The notes: generated by a model not told the origin, from the sequence alone. Shown: positions 45,939 through 55,214, counted from the stretch's first letter. The stretch: 64,000 nucleotides of DNA from CAVPOO01 sp963707015 (GCA_963707015.1 CAVPOO010000024.1:16843-80842); one strand, 5' to 3'. Numbers and translations are program-made.

Positions 45939-46652
45939 CCGGGCTGGCCAGTCTGTGGTTATGCTCTGGTATGCCTCGAGGAAGTTAGCCCGACACTCTC
46001 ACCCGGCGGCCAACGGCTGTTGGGTAAGCGATCGAGCTCTCTGAACAAGTCATCGGTGCTGGACCTGTATTGAGCGGTCACAGTCTGTCTCCGCCGTTGG
46101 CCAATCCCGGTTCTGGCAGTTTCGTGCTCGCCCTGGCAGGGTCTTCACTCAGGTTCTGGCTATGGCGGCAACTTTATCGCGCCCAGGGCTCGGCTACGCC
46201 AAGCCCGCTCCCCAGGTGAAAGGTCCACTGGACCTTTCACTTACCTGGCTCCGCCCAGACCTGCGCCAGGACGGCTGCGAATTCCGCCAGCTCCCGGGAT
46301 CCTGGTGAAATGGTCGGGCCGGCCGGAGGTGCGTGAACTCTCGCGTCCCTTCCAGTGGCAACGGGTTCCGACAGGATAGAACACCTCGGAGCACGGATCA
46401 TGCCAAGGGCGCGCGTGCCGGCGATGGATTTCCCCGGCTGATGCCAACGCTCGTAGCGACTGGCTTTTTTCAGTACACTGCACAAAGCCCCGGGTCAGCG
46501 ACAATCGCCGCGACTGCGGCCAGTTGTCACGGCAGTGAAAGAAAGTGGTACACAGTGCCCCACGCCTGTGGCAGTGCCTTCGCCGGGGTCAAGTAAAGGG
46601 TGCAGAAATACGGGAAAATTCCATCTGGCATGCCAGTTGCTCTGGAAGTTGC
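45939..46652. other. Divergent intergenic region between fhc and the RFAP synthase operon
   Basis: 714 bp with no supported gene. It contains a perfect 12-bp inverted repeat GTGAAAGGTCCA-C-TGGACCTTTCAC at 46216-46240, flanked by CCAG/CTGG arms, and should hold both C1 operon promoters. I could not identify a sigma-54 or other consensus promoter. Confidence 0.5.
46211..46247. repeat. Perfect inverted repeat in the C1 divergent promoter region
   Basis: Twelve paired bases around one C, extended by CCAG and CCTGG arms. It has no T-tract. It could be an operator or a hairpin end of a short transcript. Confidence 0.5.
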
Positions 46653-47678
46653 ATGAATCACGAGCGTGTCAGGCAGGCGCTGTTCGAATCGGTGCGGGTG
46701 GAAGCGCCGGCGCGCCTGCATCTGGGATTCCTCGATCTCAACGGTGGTCTGGGCCGCCGCTTCGGCAGCCTGGGCCTGACCATCGAGGGGATTGCCACCG
46801 AACTCGAAGTGGCGCCGGCCGCGACACTGCAGGTGGAAGGCCCTGTGTCGGTGCGGGTCCGGGTGCTTGGCTGTGCCGCCTCCCTGGTCGAGCAGCTCGG
46901 TTTGCCGCAGGGCGTGGCGATTCTGATCAAGCGGGTCATCCCGGGTCATATTGGCCTGGGATCGGGCACGCAGGTGTCCCTCGCCCTGGCCGCTGCCCTG
47001 TCGCGCCTGTACGGCCTCGACCTCGACACGCGCCAGATGGCGGGCCTGCTGAAGCGCGGGATACGCTCCGGCATCGGTATCGGCGCCTTCGACACGGGTG
47101 GCTTCCTGGTTGACGGTGGCCGCGGCGAGCGAGACATGCCGCCGCCGGTGATTGTGCAGCGCGACTTTCCGGATGCCTGGCGGCTGTTGCTGATTTTTGA
47201 CCAGCGCGGCCCGGGTATCCATGGCCCGCAGGAGGTCTCGGCCTTTCGGGCGCTGCCGCCGTTTCCGGCACAGCATGCCGCTGACCTGTGTCGCCTGGTA
47301 CTGATGCAGGTGTTGCCTGCCCTGGCGGAAGGCGATTGCGAGCGTTTCGGAAAGGCGATCGGCCGGGTTCAGCAGGTCGTCGGTGATCACTTCGCGCCGG
47401 CGCAGTCAGGGCGATTTGCCAGCCCGGATGTCGCCGAGGTGCTCGCCTGGCTGGAGGGCCAGGGTGTTTTCGGTGTCGGTCAGAGTTCCTGGGGGCCGAC
47501 CGGATTCGCCATCCTCGACAGCGAGGCAGGGGCGCGGCAGGCGCTGCGCGCGGCCCAGTCCCGTTACGCCGACCGGCCCAACCTGTCCTTCATGGTTACC
47601 CGCGCACGCAACCGGGGTAGCGAAATCCAGGTTCTCAGTAAGCCCGCGTCGCGCGCCGCCCTGCGCACGGCCATGTAA
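46653..47678 (+). CDS. mptG: Beta-ribofuranosylaminobenzene 5'-phosphate synthase (H4MPT biosynthesis)
   Basis: 341 residues, GHMP-kinase-like fold: APARLHLGFLDLNGG at the start, IGLGSGTQVSLALAAALSRL (the P-loop equivalent), GIRSGIGIGAFDTGGFLVDGG and GQSSWGPTGFAI. RFAP synthase joins PRPP and p-aminobenzoate with loss of CO2, the committed step of H4MPT synthesis. ATG 46653 (MNHERVRQ) is chosen; an upstream in-frame ATG lacks family similarity. It opens the plus-strand operon with mtdB 43 bp later. Confidence 0.87.
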   Translation: MNHERVRQALFESVRVEAPARLHLGFLDLNGGLGRRFGSLGLTIEGIATELEVAPAATLQVEGPVSVRVRVLGCAASLVEQLGLPQGVAILIKRVIPGHIGLGSGTQVSLALAAALSRLYGLDLDTRQMAGLLKRGIRSGIGIGAFDTGGFLVDGGRGERDMPPPVIVQRDFPDAWRLLLIFDQRGPGIHGPQEVSAFRALPPFPAQHAADLCRLVLMQVLPALAEGDCERFGKAIGRVQQVVGDHFAPAQSGRFASPDVAEVLAWLEGQGVFGVGQSSWGPTGFAILDSEAGARQALRAAQSRYADRPNLSFMVTRARNRGSEIQVLSKPASRAALRTAM

Positions 47679-47721
47679 TAAGCTACGGTTCTTTAAGCTG
47701 CGGTTCTTCAGGATATCCCCT

Positions 47722-48627
47722 ATGAGCAAGCCATTTCTGCTGCACATGTTGACGCCTACCAAGCACGTCAGTCCGTTCGATGTGAATATGGCGCGCGACG
47801 CCGGCTGGGACAGTGTCATCCCCTACACCCAGGTGGAGCCCGCGGACGTCACCACACTGGTCCAGGATGCGATCTTTTCCCGCGGACCGGCCGGCGTGCG
47901 ACGCACCGGGATCTTTATCGGCGGACGCGATGTCGGTATAGCGATGGACATGCTGGAGCTGGCGCGCAATGCCATGGTGCCTCCGTTCGAAGTGTCGGTG
48001 TTCGCCGATCCCAGCGGCGCCTTTACGACGGCGGCGGGTCTGGTCGCCTGCGTCGAGCGACAACTGCGCCAGGTGTATGATGTGGCGCTCGCGGATCAGC
48101 GCGTGCTGGTGTTCGGCGGCAGCGGTCCGGTGGGTACGGCCGCCTCGGTGCTTGCAGCTCGTGCCGGTGCCGATGTGTGCATCGTCGGACACAGCGACGA
48201 CCGGGTTGCCCGCCAGGTGGCCGAGGCCTGTAAAGAACGCTACCAGGTCGACATCGATGCGGCGGCCGGGAGCAGCGACGAGCGCAAGAAAGCGCTGCTG
48301 GACGGCGCCGATGTCGTGTTCGGCACCGCCAAGGCGGGGGTACAGATCCTGGCGCTGGCGCATTTGCAGGCGGCCACCCGGCTCAAGGTGGTCGGCGACC
48401 TGAACGCAGTGCCCCCGCTCGGGGTCGAAGGTGTCGAGCTGATGGATGACGGGAAACCGATTCCGGGGCTGGACGGCCCCGTCGGTATCGGTGCCTTGGC
48501 GATTGGCAATGTGAAATACCAGGTTCAGCAGTCTTTGTTCCAGGATATGCGGGACGCAGACACGCCTCTGTATCTGGATTTTCAACATGCATTCGAAAAG
48601 GCACGCGAGTATGTTGCAAAAGGCTAG
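47722..48627 (+). CDS. mtdB: NAD(P)-dependent methylene-H4MPT dehydrogenase
   Basis: 301 residues. MSKPFLLHMLTPTKHVSPFD and DAGWDSVIPYTQVEP at the start are the MtdA/MtdB signature, and VLVFGGSGPVGTAASVLAAR is the Rossmann nucleotide site. VVGDLNAVPPLGVEGVELM follows. It oxidises methylene- to methenyl-H4MPT in the cytoplasm. The genomic setting with fae and mch argues for MtdB (H4MPT) rather than MtdA. It overlaps the next gene by 17 bp. Confidence 0.92.
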   Translation: MSKPFLLHMLTPTKHVSPFDVNMARDAGWDSVIPYTQVEPADVTTLVQDAIFSRGPAGVRRTGIFIGGRDVGIAMDMLELARNAMVPPFEVSVFADPSGAFTTAAGLVACVERQLRQVYDVALADQRVLVFGGSGPVGTAASVLAARAGADVCIVGHSDDRVARQVAEACKERYQVDIDAAAGSSDERKKALLDGADVVFGTAKAGVQILALAHLQAATRLKVVGDLNAVPPLGVEGVELMDDGKPIPGLDGPVGIGALAIGNVKYQVQQSLFQDMRDADTPLYLDFQHAFEKAREYVAKG

Positions 48628-49777
48628 ACCGATACTGGTCGCGGCGCTCTCGGGCCGCGCCCTGGCATGCTCTGCACAGGCCGCCTGCCTGCCGGTGGTG
48701 GTGCTGGATGTATTCGGCGACATCGACATGCGTGCCTGTGCCGATGACTGGGCGCGGGTTGGCGATGTGCGCAGCGGCATCGACCGGTCCCTGGTGCTGG
48801 AGGCCGCCGAGCGTCTGTGTCCACCCGACCGCTGTGGCGGCCTGGTGTACGGCGCCGGCTTCGAGGCCTGTCCGGAGGTGTTGTCCGGCTTGTCCGAGGG
48901 CCGGGAACTGCTGGGTAACGATCCCGGGGTGCTGGCCCGCATGGGATCGCCACACGCGTTCTTCGGGCTGTTGGCGCAGCTGGGTATCCCCTACCCGACG
49001 ACCCGTTACCGGCGACCCGAGAATGCCGACGACTGGTTGGCCAAACGTGCCGGCGCCAGCGGTGGCGGACACGTGCGCGCGGCGCGGCAGGTGGCGGATG
49101 GCTGCGGGTATTACTTTCAGCGCAAGGTGCGGGGACGGGTCATGTCGGTGCTGTTCCTGGCCAATGGACGCGAGGCGCGCATAATTGGCATCAGTGAGCA
49201 GTGGAACGCGGCTTTGAAGGCGCAGCCCTACAGTTACGGCGGCGCGGTATCGGATCAGCCGGTGAGTCAGCGCCTGCGGGCCGAGCTGAGCTTCGCTATC
49301 GAGGCCCTGGTCGAGCAGGCGGAATTGCGGGGGCTGAACAGCATGGACCTGGTGGTCGCGGGGGATGAATTTCAGGTGCTGGAAATCAATGCGCGGCCGA
49401 CGGCGACAGTCGAGCTGTACGACAGCGCACGCGAGGCAAGCCTGTTCGGACTGCATGTGCAGGCCTGCCGTGGTCACGCGCTCCCGCACTGCCGCCGAGC
49501 GGGGCGCAGGCACGGACACCAGCTGGTTTACGCCGAGCGGGGACTGAGGATACGCCGCGGATTCCAATGGCCCGACTGGTGCAGTGACTGCCCGCCGCCA
49601 CAGACCCGTATCGGTGCCGGAGAGCCGCTGTGTACGGTGCATGCCAGCGGCAGCAGCCGGGCTGAGCTGTGTGGCCTGCTCGAGCGGCGCAGTCGTGCTG
49701 TCAGCGAGGCGCTGCTGGCGGCGGCGCGCCCGCCAGGGGTTCAGCGGATGGCGGAGAGCTTGCCATGTCGGCCGTGA
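48611..49777 (+). CDS. ATP-grasp protein of the H4MPT C1 cluster
   Basis: 388 residues. MLQKARPILVAALSGRALAC opens a pre-ATP-grasp domain. ASGGGHVRAARQ, YYFQRKVRGRVMSVLFL and NSMDLVVAGDEFQVLEINARP are the ATP-grasp core with its metal-binding Glu-Asn. A C-terminal Cys/Pro-rich part follows (WCSDCPPPQT). It is an amide- or ester-forming ligase of unknown substrate, conserved in methylotroph C1 clusters. It overlaps mtdB and mch at both ends, so all are co-translated. Confidence 0.82.
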   Translation: MLQKARPILVAALSGRALACSAQAACLPVVVLDVFGDIDMRACADDWARVGDVRSGIDRSLVLEAAERLCPPDRCGGLVYGAGFEACPEVLSGLSEGRELLGNDPGVLARMGSPHAFFGLLAQLGIPYPTTRYRRPENADDWLAKRAGASGGGHVRAARQVADGCGYYFQRKVRGRVMSVLFLANGREARIIGISEQWNAALKAQPYSYGGAVSDQPVSQRLRAELSFAIEALVEQAELRGLNSMDLVVAGDEFQVLEINARPTATVELYDSAREASLFGLHVQACRGHALPHCRRAGRRHGHQLVYAERGLRIRRGFQWPDWCSDCPPPQTRIGAGEPLCTVHASGSSRAELCGLLERRSRAVSEALLAAARPPGVQRMAESLPCRP

Positions 49778-50766
49778 ACCCGCCAACGGCAGCGGCAGGC
49801 CAGCCCAGCGTCAATCAATCCGCGCTGGTGCTGCTCGATGCCCTGCGTGCGGATGCCGCGCGCTTGCGCGTGGCGGAGGAACGTTTGTCAAACGGCTGCC
49901 GTGTGATCGACGCCGGTATCGATGTGCCCGGGGGTCTCGAGGCCGGGCGGCGTATCGCCGGGATCTGCATGGGCGGACTCGGTCATATCAGCTTCAACAG
50001 CGACGGGACGATGGCCCGCTGGCCGCTGAGTGTCAACGTGCACAGCAGCGATCCCGTGCTCGCCTGCCTGGGCAGTCAGTACGCGGGCTGGAGCCTGTCC
50101 CACGGCGAGGGCAAGCAGGCGTTTCATGCCCTCGGCTCGGGGCCGGCGCGCGCCCTGGCGGGTAAGGAGGACCTGTTCGGCGAACTGAGCTACCGGGATG
50201 CCGGTGAGGCGACCTGTCTGGTGCTGGAAGTGGATCGACGTCCGCCCCTGGAATTGACCGAAAAGATTGCACGCGACTGCCGCATCGACATCGGCCAGTT
50301 GACTCTGATCCTGACGCCGACCCGCAGTCTCGCCGGGACCACCCAGGTCGTCGCCCGGGTGCTGGAGGTGGCGATGCACAAGGCGCACACGGTCGGGTTT
50401 CCCCTGCATGATATCGTCGACGGCGCCGGCAGTGCGCCGTTGCCACCTCCCGCCCCGGACTTCGTCACCGGCATGGGTCGCACCAACGATGCGATTCTGT
50501 ATGGTGGTCATGTGCAGCTGTTCGTGAACGGCAGCGATGATGACGCACGCGATCTGGCCGAACGTCTGCCGAGCAGCGCCTCGCGCGACTATGGGAGACC
50601 CTTTGCCGAGGTGTTCAAAGAATACAAGTACGACTTTTTCGAGATCGACCCGCTGCTGTTCAGTCCGGCCCGGGTAACCGTGTCCTGCCTCGAGAGCGGC
50701 AACAGTTTCCGCGCCGGCGCCTTGGACGCCGACGTGCTCGAGCGCTCGTTTGGTGGGGGGCGATGA
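49765..50766 (+). CDS. mch: Methenyl-H4MPT cyclohydrolase
   Basis: 333 residues of the Mch family: GCRVIDAGIDVPGGLEAGR, ICMGGLGHISF, SQYAGWSLSH, LGSGPARALAGKE and AHTVGFPLHDIVDGAGSAPLPPP. It hydrolyses methenyl-H4MPT to formyl-H4MPT. ATG 49765 lies inside the end of the ATP-grasp gene. It overlaps the next gene by 4 bp (ATGA). Confidence 0.94.
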   Translation: MSAVNPPTAAAGQPSVNQSALVLLDALRADAARLRVAEERLSNGCRVIDAGIDVPGGLEAGRRIAGICMGGLGHISFNSDGTMARWPLSVNVHSSDPVLACLGSQYAGWSLSHGEGKQAFHALGSGPARALAGKEDLFGELSYRDAGEATCLVLEVDRRPPLELTEKIARDCRIDIGQLTLILTPTRSLAGTTQVVARVLEVAMHKAHTVGFPLHDIVDGAGSAPLPPPAPDFVTGMGRTNDAILYGGHVQLFVNGSDDDARDLAERLPSSASRDYGRPFAEVFKEYKYDFFEIDPLLFSPARVTVSCLESGNSFRAGALDADVLERSFGGGR

Positions 50767-51671
50767 GTCCGCGCATTGCCATGATGACCGAGGACGCGGG
50801 CTGGCACGGCGCGCGCCTGCGCGAGGCCTTTGCCCGGAGAGGCTGCGAGGTGCTCACGGTATCCTTGTGTGACTGCGGCATCGATCTTGCCGCTGCGCCG
50901 CAGGGGCTGACGATCCCCGGCTTTGACAGCGGGCTCCCGGATGGCGTGTTCGTACGCTCGGTGCCGGGCGGTACGCTGGAACAGGTTGTCTTCTACCTCG
51001 ATGTGCTGCATGCACTGCGCGCCCTGGACATACCCGTGTACAACAGCGGGCGCGCCATCGAACGCAGCGTCGACAAAGCCATGACCAGCCTGTTGCTGCA
51101 ACGGGCCGGTATTCCCGTGCCGCCGACCTGGGTCGTCGCCGGGCCGGAGCAGGGACAGGCGATCTGGACGCGCGAACGGGCGGCCGGTCACCGGCTGGTC
51201 GTCAAGCCGCTGTTTGGCTCCCAGGGCGAGGGGCTGCTGCGGCTGTCCGTGGAGGATGCGCTGCCGGCGCTGGAGGCCTGCCAGGGGGTCTACTACCTGC
51301 AGCGTTTCGTGGAAGGGCGCGACTACGACTGGCGTGTCTTCGTGATCAATGGCAAGGCGGTCGCCGCCATGCAGCGTCACGGGCGTCACTGGATCAAGAA
51401 CGTTGCCCAGGGCGCGACCTGTATCGCGGCACCCCGCGATGCGCAAGTGGAGGCGCTGGCTGTGGCCTCCGTGGATGCCCTGGCGATGGATTATGCCGGG
51501 GTCGACCTGATGCGCGATGCCAGCGATGTGCTGCAGGTGATCGAGGTGAACGGGATTCCGGCCTGGAAGGGTGTGCAGGCGGCGTGCAGGGTGGATATCG
51601 CGCAGTGCCTGGTCGATGACTTCTGCGAGCGCTATCTGCTGCGCAACAGCGTGAAGGCAGTCGGTGTATGA
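50763..51671 (+). CDS. RimK-type ATP-grasp ligase in the C1 operon
   Basis: 302 residues. RIAMMTEDAGWHGARLREAF begins the pre-grasp domain. VKPLFGSQGEGLLRL is the glycine-rich loop, and YYLQRFVEGRDYDWRVFVIN with VIEVNGIPAWKGVQ gives the ATP/Mg site. RimK relatives add alpha-linked glutamate; archaeal MptN glutamylates H4MPT, so it may make a glutamylated pterin or furan cofactor (inference). Confidence 0.83.
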   Translation: MSPRIAMMTEDAGWHGARLREAFARRGCEVLTVSLCDCGIDLAAAPQGLTIPGFDSGLPDGVFVRSVPGGTLEQVVFYLDVLHALRALDIPVYNSGRAIERSVDKAMTSLLLQRAGIPVPPTWVVAGPEQGQAIWTRERAAGHRLVVKPLFGSQGEGLLRLSVEDALPALEACQGVYYLQRFVEGRDYDWRVFVINGKAVAAMQRHGRHWIKNVAQGATCIAAPRDAQVEALAVASVDALAMDYAGVDLMRDASDVLQVIEVNGIPAWKGVQAACRVDIAQCLVDDFCERYLLRNSVKAVGV

Positions 51672-52624
51672 ACAGGCCCTCGCCAGCAGGCGCAGGCAGC
51701 GCTAACCCGAGCATTGCCGATGCGGTCTTGTTCGCCTGTCTGTCGGAACTGGACGCCCTGAAGCCCGGCAACGTCAGTGTTCACCTGCCGGGACACGGCA
51801 TGCGCGCGGAGGACTTCGTGCGCAGTGCGCAGGCTATCGCGCCGGTGCTCGCCGTGCCTGCCCTGAGTGTGGGGGAACGCATCCTGGGCGCCATCCGGGC
51901 GACCCGCCGGGTGGTCGACTGCAATACCAATCTTGGCATCGTCCTGCTGTGTGCGCCGCTCGCACATGCGGCTGCACACGCCCACGCCGGGCAATCGCTG
52001 CGCAGCGCCTTGCGCCGGACATTACAGGAGCTCGATGTGCGCGACGCGCAACTCGGTTATGCAGCGATCCGTCTCGCGCAACCGGGTGGCCTGGGCACGG
52101 TGCCAGAGCATGACGTCAGCGCGTCCGAGCCACAGATCAGCCTGTTGCAGGCCATGCGTGTCGCGGCCGGGCATGACCGCATCGCCCGCCAGTACATCAG
52201 CGGCTACGCCGACGTATTCGAGGTCGCGCTGCCGCGCCTGCGTGTGTCCCTGGCGCGCTGGGGAAGCAGCGAGTGGGCGACGGTGGCAGCCTACCTCGCG
52301 CTATTGGCCGCGATTCCGGACACCCACATCGAACGTAAATTTGGTGCCTGTGCCGCGCGTGAGGTGAGCGCCGAGGCGGCGCGACTGGACGCGCTGCTCA
52401 GCGGGCACGCGAATCCCGAGCCGTTGCGCGCCCGGCTATCCCGGTTCGACAATGAGCTCAAACAGAAGGGTATCAACCCCGGTACCTCTGCCGACCTGAC
52501 AGTTGCCGCGCTGATGGTGCAGTACCTGCAGGATAAGGCAAAGACTACCGGATCAAAGCCCAGTCACGCGAAGGAGCCAGCGCGCGGCGCTGTAGCCCGA
52601 CCGTGGATTTCAACAGCAACGTGA
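51668..52624 (+). CDS. CitG/MdcB-like triphosphoribosyl-dephospho-CoA synthase homologue
   Basis: 318 residues with the CitG blocks LDALKPGNVSVHLPGHGM, TNLGIVLLCAPLAHA, HDRIARQYISGYADVFE and NPGTSADLTVAALMV. CitG replaces adenine in ATP by dephospho-CoA to make a ribosyl-linked prosthetic group. Here no citrate or malonate lyase is present; a ribosyl transfer in cofactor synthesis is the obvious alternative, but unproven. It overlaps the RimK-like gene by 4 bp and lies 15 bp before fae. Confidence 0.83.
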   Translation: MNRPSPAGAGSANPSIADAVLFACLSELDALKPGNVSVHLPGHGMRAEDFVRSAQAIAPVLAVPALSVGERILGAIRATRRVVDCNTNLGIVLLCAPLAHAAAHAHAGQSLRSALRRTLQELDVRDAQLGYAAIRLAQPGGLGTVPEHDVSASEPQISLLQAMRVAAGHDRIARQYISGYADVFEVALPRLRVSLARWGSSEWATVAAYLALLAAIPDTHIERKFGACAAREVSAEAARLDALLSGHANPEPLRARLSRFDNELKQKGINPGTSADLTVAALMVQYLQDKAKTTGSKPSHAKEPARGAVARPWISTAT

Positions 52625-52639
52625 AAAGGAGAGGTAAGA

Positions 52640-53152
52640 ATGGCGAAAATCAATAGAGTGATGGTTGGCGAGGCGCTGGTGGGTGACGGTAACGAGGTCG
52701 CGCATATTGACCTCATCATCGGTCCGCGCGGCAGTGCGGCCGAAACCTGCTTCTGCGAGACCCTGACCAATCAGAAGGAGGGTGTCAACGGTCTGTTGGC
52801 AGTGGTCGCGCCCAACCTGATGGTCAAGCCGGCGACAGTCATGTTCAACAAAGTCACCATCAAGGGCGCCAAGCAGGCCGTGCAGATGTTTGGTCCCGCC
52901 CAGCGCGGCGTGGCAATGGCCGTGGCTGACTGCGTGGAAGATGGCACGATTCCGGCGGATGAAGCCGATGATCTGTTCGTCAGCGTCGGTGTGTTCATCC
53001 ACTGGGAGGCCGAGGACGACACCAAGATACAGGACTACAACTACGAAGCGACCAAGTTGTCCATCAAGCGTGCTGTCAAGGGTGAGCCAACCGCCGCTGA
53101 GGTGGTGTCGAAGAAAGCGTCTGCCGAGCATCCCTTTGCCGCCCACTCCTGA
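52640..53152 (+). CDS. fae: Formaldehyde-activating enzyme
   Basis: 170 residues, complete Fae: VGEALVGDGNEVAHIDLIIG with the catalytic His (residue 17-18 region), FCETLTNQKEGVNGLLAVVA, LMVKPATVMFNKVTIKG and MAVADCVEDGTIPADEADDL. It condenses formaldehyde with H4MPT to methylene-H4MPT. AAGGAG precedes ATG 52640. It ends the plus operon; a hairpin follows. Confidence 0.96.
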   Translation: MAKINRVMVGEALVGDGNEVAHIDLIIGPRGSAAETCFCETLTNQKEGVNGLLAVVAPNLMVKPATVMFNKVTIKGAKQAVQMFGPAQRGVAMAVADCVEDGTIPADEADDLFVSVGVFIHWEAEDDTKIQDYNYEATKLSIKRAVKGEPTAAEVVSKKASAEHPFAAHS

Positions 53153-53161
53153 CCGGTAGCG

Positions 53162-53191
53162 GCGGTTGCCCTGAGCAATCGGGGCAACCGC
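53162..53191 (+). terminator. Hairpin after fae
   Basis: A 10-bp stem GCGGTTGCCC/GGGCAACCGC with a 10-nt loop, 9 bp after the fae stop. There is no T-run, so a weak or factor-assisted terminator or 3' stabiliser. Confidence 0.4.
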
Positions 53192-53384
53192 GCCCGCCCG
53201 AGGCCCCGTTCACAGCGCCAGTGTCAGGCAACCAGTTCAGTCTCCTGGTGTTACTGACGGGGTCCCGGTCCCGGGCAATTTCAGTTTCGTGCGGGCAGCG
53301 GAGTACTGCCTCTGTGCCCGCCGCCTGAGGCATGTCATGGGGGCGGCGCGTGCCGATCGGTGCAGCGCCGCTGCGCAGGGTGAC

Positions 53385-54104
53385 TCAGGCAAGCGCTGCG
53401 ATCTGTGCCGGGCCGATGCGGCCGTCGTGCAGTGCACTGGCCAACAGTGCTCCGCTCACGCCGAGCTGTCGCAGGCGCAGCAGGTCCTCGAGGTCACGCA
53501 CCCCGCCTGCCGCGTACAGCTGCGCTGCGGGCGACAGGCGCCGCAGCTGCTGCAGGCGTCTGGTGTTTGGGCCTGCATCGGCGCCCACGCGGTCGAGGCA
53601 CATCACGATCACCCGCCGCGGCCAGCGTTCCGGTCGCTCGAGCAGTTCGGGTAGGCCGAGGAGTGTGTCGCCACTGAAGTCGAGCGACACGAGGCCGTCA
53701 GCGGCCAGGGCGTCTGCCAGCAGCCCCGGCTCGGCGAGAGTTTCACTGCCGAGGACCGGCAAACCCGGCGCCGCGTTCCGCCATGCGTCATAGCGAGCAC
53801 GGGTATCGATACCTGGATCGATCCAGATGTCGAGATGAGGGAACTGCTCGCGCAGTGCTCTGATCACGGCCGTCTGGTCGCCCCGCCGCCGTATCGCATC
53901 GAGGTCTGCGATATAGAGCGTGGAGAAGCCATGCAGACGTAACAGCCCCGCTACCACCTCGGCGGGCTCGCAGGAGCGGCACAGCCTGCTGCGCAAAGGC
54001 TGATAGGCGTCGCGCCTGCCGCGGCGGGCATGAACCACACGGCCTTGCGCAAGATCGATGACGGGTATGAGGATCAAGGTCAGGCCAATGCGAATCTTTG
54101 TCAT
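53385..54104 (-). CDS. HisA/HisF-like TIM-barrel protein of the C1 cluster
   Basis: About 239 residues: LILIPVIDLAQGRVVHARRG, LYIADLDAIRRRG, IWIDPGIDTRARYD and LYAAGGVRDLEDLLRLRQLG. This HisA-type phosphoribosyl-binding barrel is typical of methylotroph C1 islands; its reaction is unknown and is unlikely to be histidine synthesis as no his genes are near. ATG 54104 would overlap the divergent start at 54088 by 17 bp; a TTG at 54077 would give the family-like start MILIPVIDL with no overlap. Confidence 0.78.
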   Translation of the reverse strand: MTKIRIGLTLILIPVIDLAQGRVVHARRGRRDAYQPLRSRLCRSCEPAEVVAGLLRLHGFSTLYIADLDAIRRRGDQTAVIRALREQFPHLDIWIDPGIDTRARYDAWRNAAPGLPVLGSETLAEPGLLADALAADGLVSLDFSGDTLLGLPELLERPERWPRRVIVMCLDRVGADAGPNTRRLQQLRRLSPAAQLYAAGGVRDLEDLLRLRQLGVSGALLASALHDGRIGPAQIAALA

Positions 54105-55089
54105 CGAGTATATCACTGGCGGCGGGCTGGTAAACGAACGCCTGGCAAGCGAGCTGCTGGGTGAGGCGCAGACCATGGTCAGCGCATTGCTGGCGGATCT
54201 CGGTGATACCCCGGATGTGCAATTGCTGGTCAGTCGTGATCCGCGCCTGCCGCGACCGCTGGTGCCCTGCGAGATCTTCACACCCCGCCAGGGCGAGGAC
54301 GTCTGGAAGCTGTGGCGCCTTGGTATGGAACGCTGCGATGCGGTGTGGCCGGTCATGCCGGAAACCGGGGGGTTGCTGGAACGGGTCAGCCGCCTCGCCC
54401 TGGAGGCGGGCTGCAGGCTGATCGGCAGCAGGCCGGACGCGGTCCGCGTCGCCGCGAGCAAGTTGTGGACCAGTGCCTGCCTGCGTAGCCATGGGATCGC
54501 CGTGGTACCGACCTATGCTGTCGGAGATCCGGTTCCCGAACCGGCCGCTCGATGGGTAAGCAAGCCCGATGACGGTGTCGGCTGTGAGGGGATGCGGATC
54601 TTCGATAACCTGGAGGCGCTGGTTGCCGCGCTGGATCCCGAAGCAGCGGGAAACACCGTGGTGCAACCCTATATGGAAGGTACACCGGCCAGCCTGTCGC
54701 TGCTTTGCCATGCCGGGGAGGCGCGCCTGTTGAGCTGTAATCTGCAGCAGGTAGCCGAGGTGGATGGGCGGTTTCATTTGTGGGGAATCCGCGTCAATGG
54801 CCTCGGACACAGGGATGGCTGTGCCGAGCTTGGGCGCGCGATCGCCCGCGCGATTCCGGATCTGTGGGGGTATGTCGGTGTCGACCTGATCTGCACCGAC
54901 AGCGGACCGCGGGTGTTGGAGATTAATCCCCGTTTGACCGTGTCATATGCAGGCTTGCGTGCCGCCCTGCAAATCAACCCGGCCGGCCTGGTCCTGCGCC
55001 TGTTGCGGGAAGGTCCGGCCGTGCTGGCAGATCGGTGTACCGCGCGGGCCGGTAGCGCGGTGAGTCTGACGGTTGCCTGTGGCACATAG
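54088..55089 (+). CDS. mfnD: ATP-grasp ligase, MfnD-like (tyramine-glutamate ligase)
   Basis: 333 residues. MRIFVIEYITGGGL at the start is the signature of MfnD-type ligases, followed by WPVMPETGGLLERVS, WVSKPDDGVGCEGMRIF and VGVDLICTDSGPRVLEINPR. MfnD joins glutamate to tyramine in methanofuran synthesis. The adjacent mfnF, mfnE and mfnB support the call. The stop TAG (55087-55089) is the first three bases of the MITE family 3 inverted repeat. It is divergent from the HisA-like gene. Confidence 0.8.
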   Translation: MRIFVIEYITGGGLVNERLASELLGEAQTMVSALLADLGDTPDVQLLVSRDPRLPRPLVPCEIFTPRQGEDVWKLWRLGMERCDAVWPVMPETGGLLERVSRLALEAGCRLIGSRPDAVRVAASKLWTSACLRSHGIAVVPTYAVGDPVPEPAARWVSKPDDGVGCEGMRIFDNLEALVAALDPEAAGNTVVQPYMEGTPASLSLLCHAGEARLLSCNLQQVAEVDGRFHLWGIRVNGLGHRDGCAELGRAIARAIPDLWGYVGVDLICTDSGPRVLEINPRLTVSYAGLRAALQINPAGLVLRLLREGPAVLADRCTARAGSAVSLTVACGT

Positions 55090-55214
55090 CCCGCATTTCT
55101 CACCGGGCGGCGCCAAACCCCGTACCGGGCACTGAGGTAATAAATTAGAGTGCAGATCAGGACTAAGACAGTGTGTTTTCGGCCATTGCCTATCCCGGTG
55201 AGAAATGCGGGCTA
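55087..55214 (+). mobile_element. MITE family 3, copy 1 (~128 bp)
   Basis: Terminal repeats TAGCCCGCATTTCTCACCGG and complement CCGGTGAGAAATGCGGGCTA. Internal ACTGAGGTAA, AGAGTGCAGA and ACAGTGTGT blocks match copy 2 at 60512, which is inverted. No coding capacity. Confidence 0.85.

Noticed and set aside
47683..49786. Two long minus-strand open frames (419 and 467 residues).
   Set aside because: Antisense to mtdB and the ATP-grasp gene, which have clear family matches.
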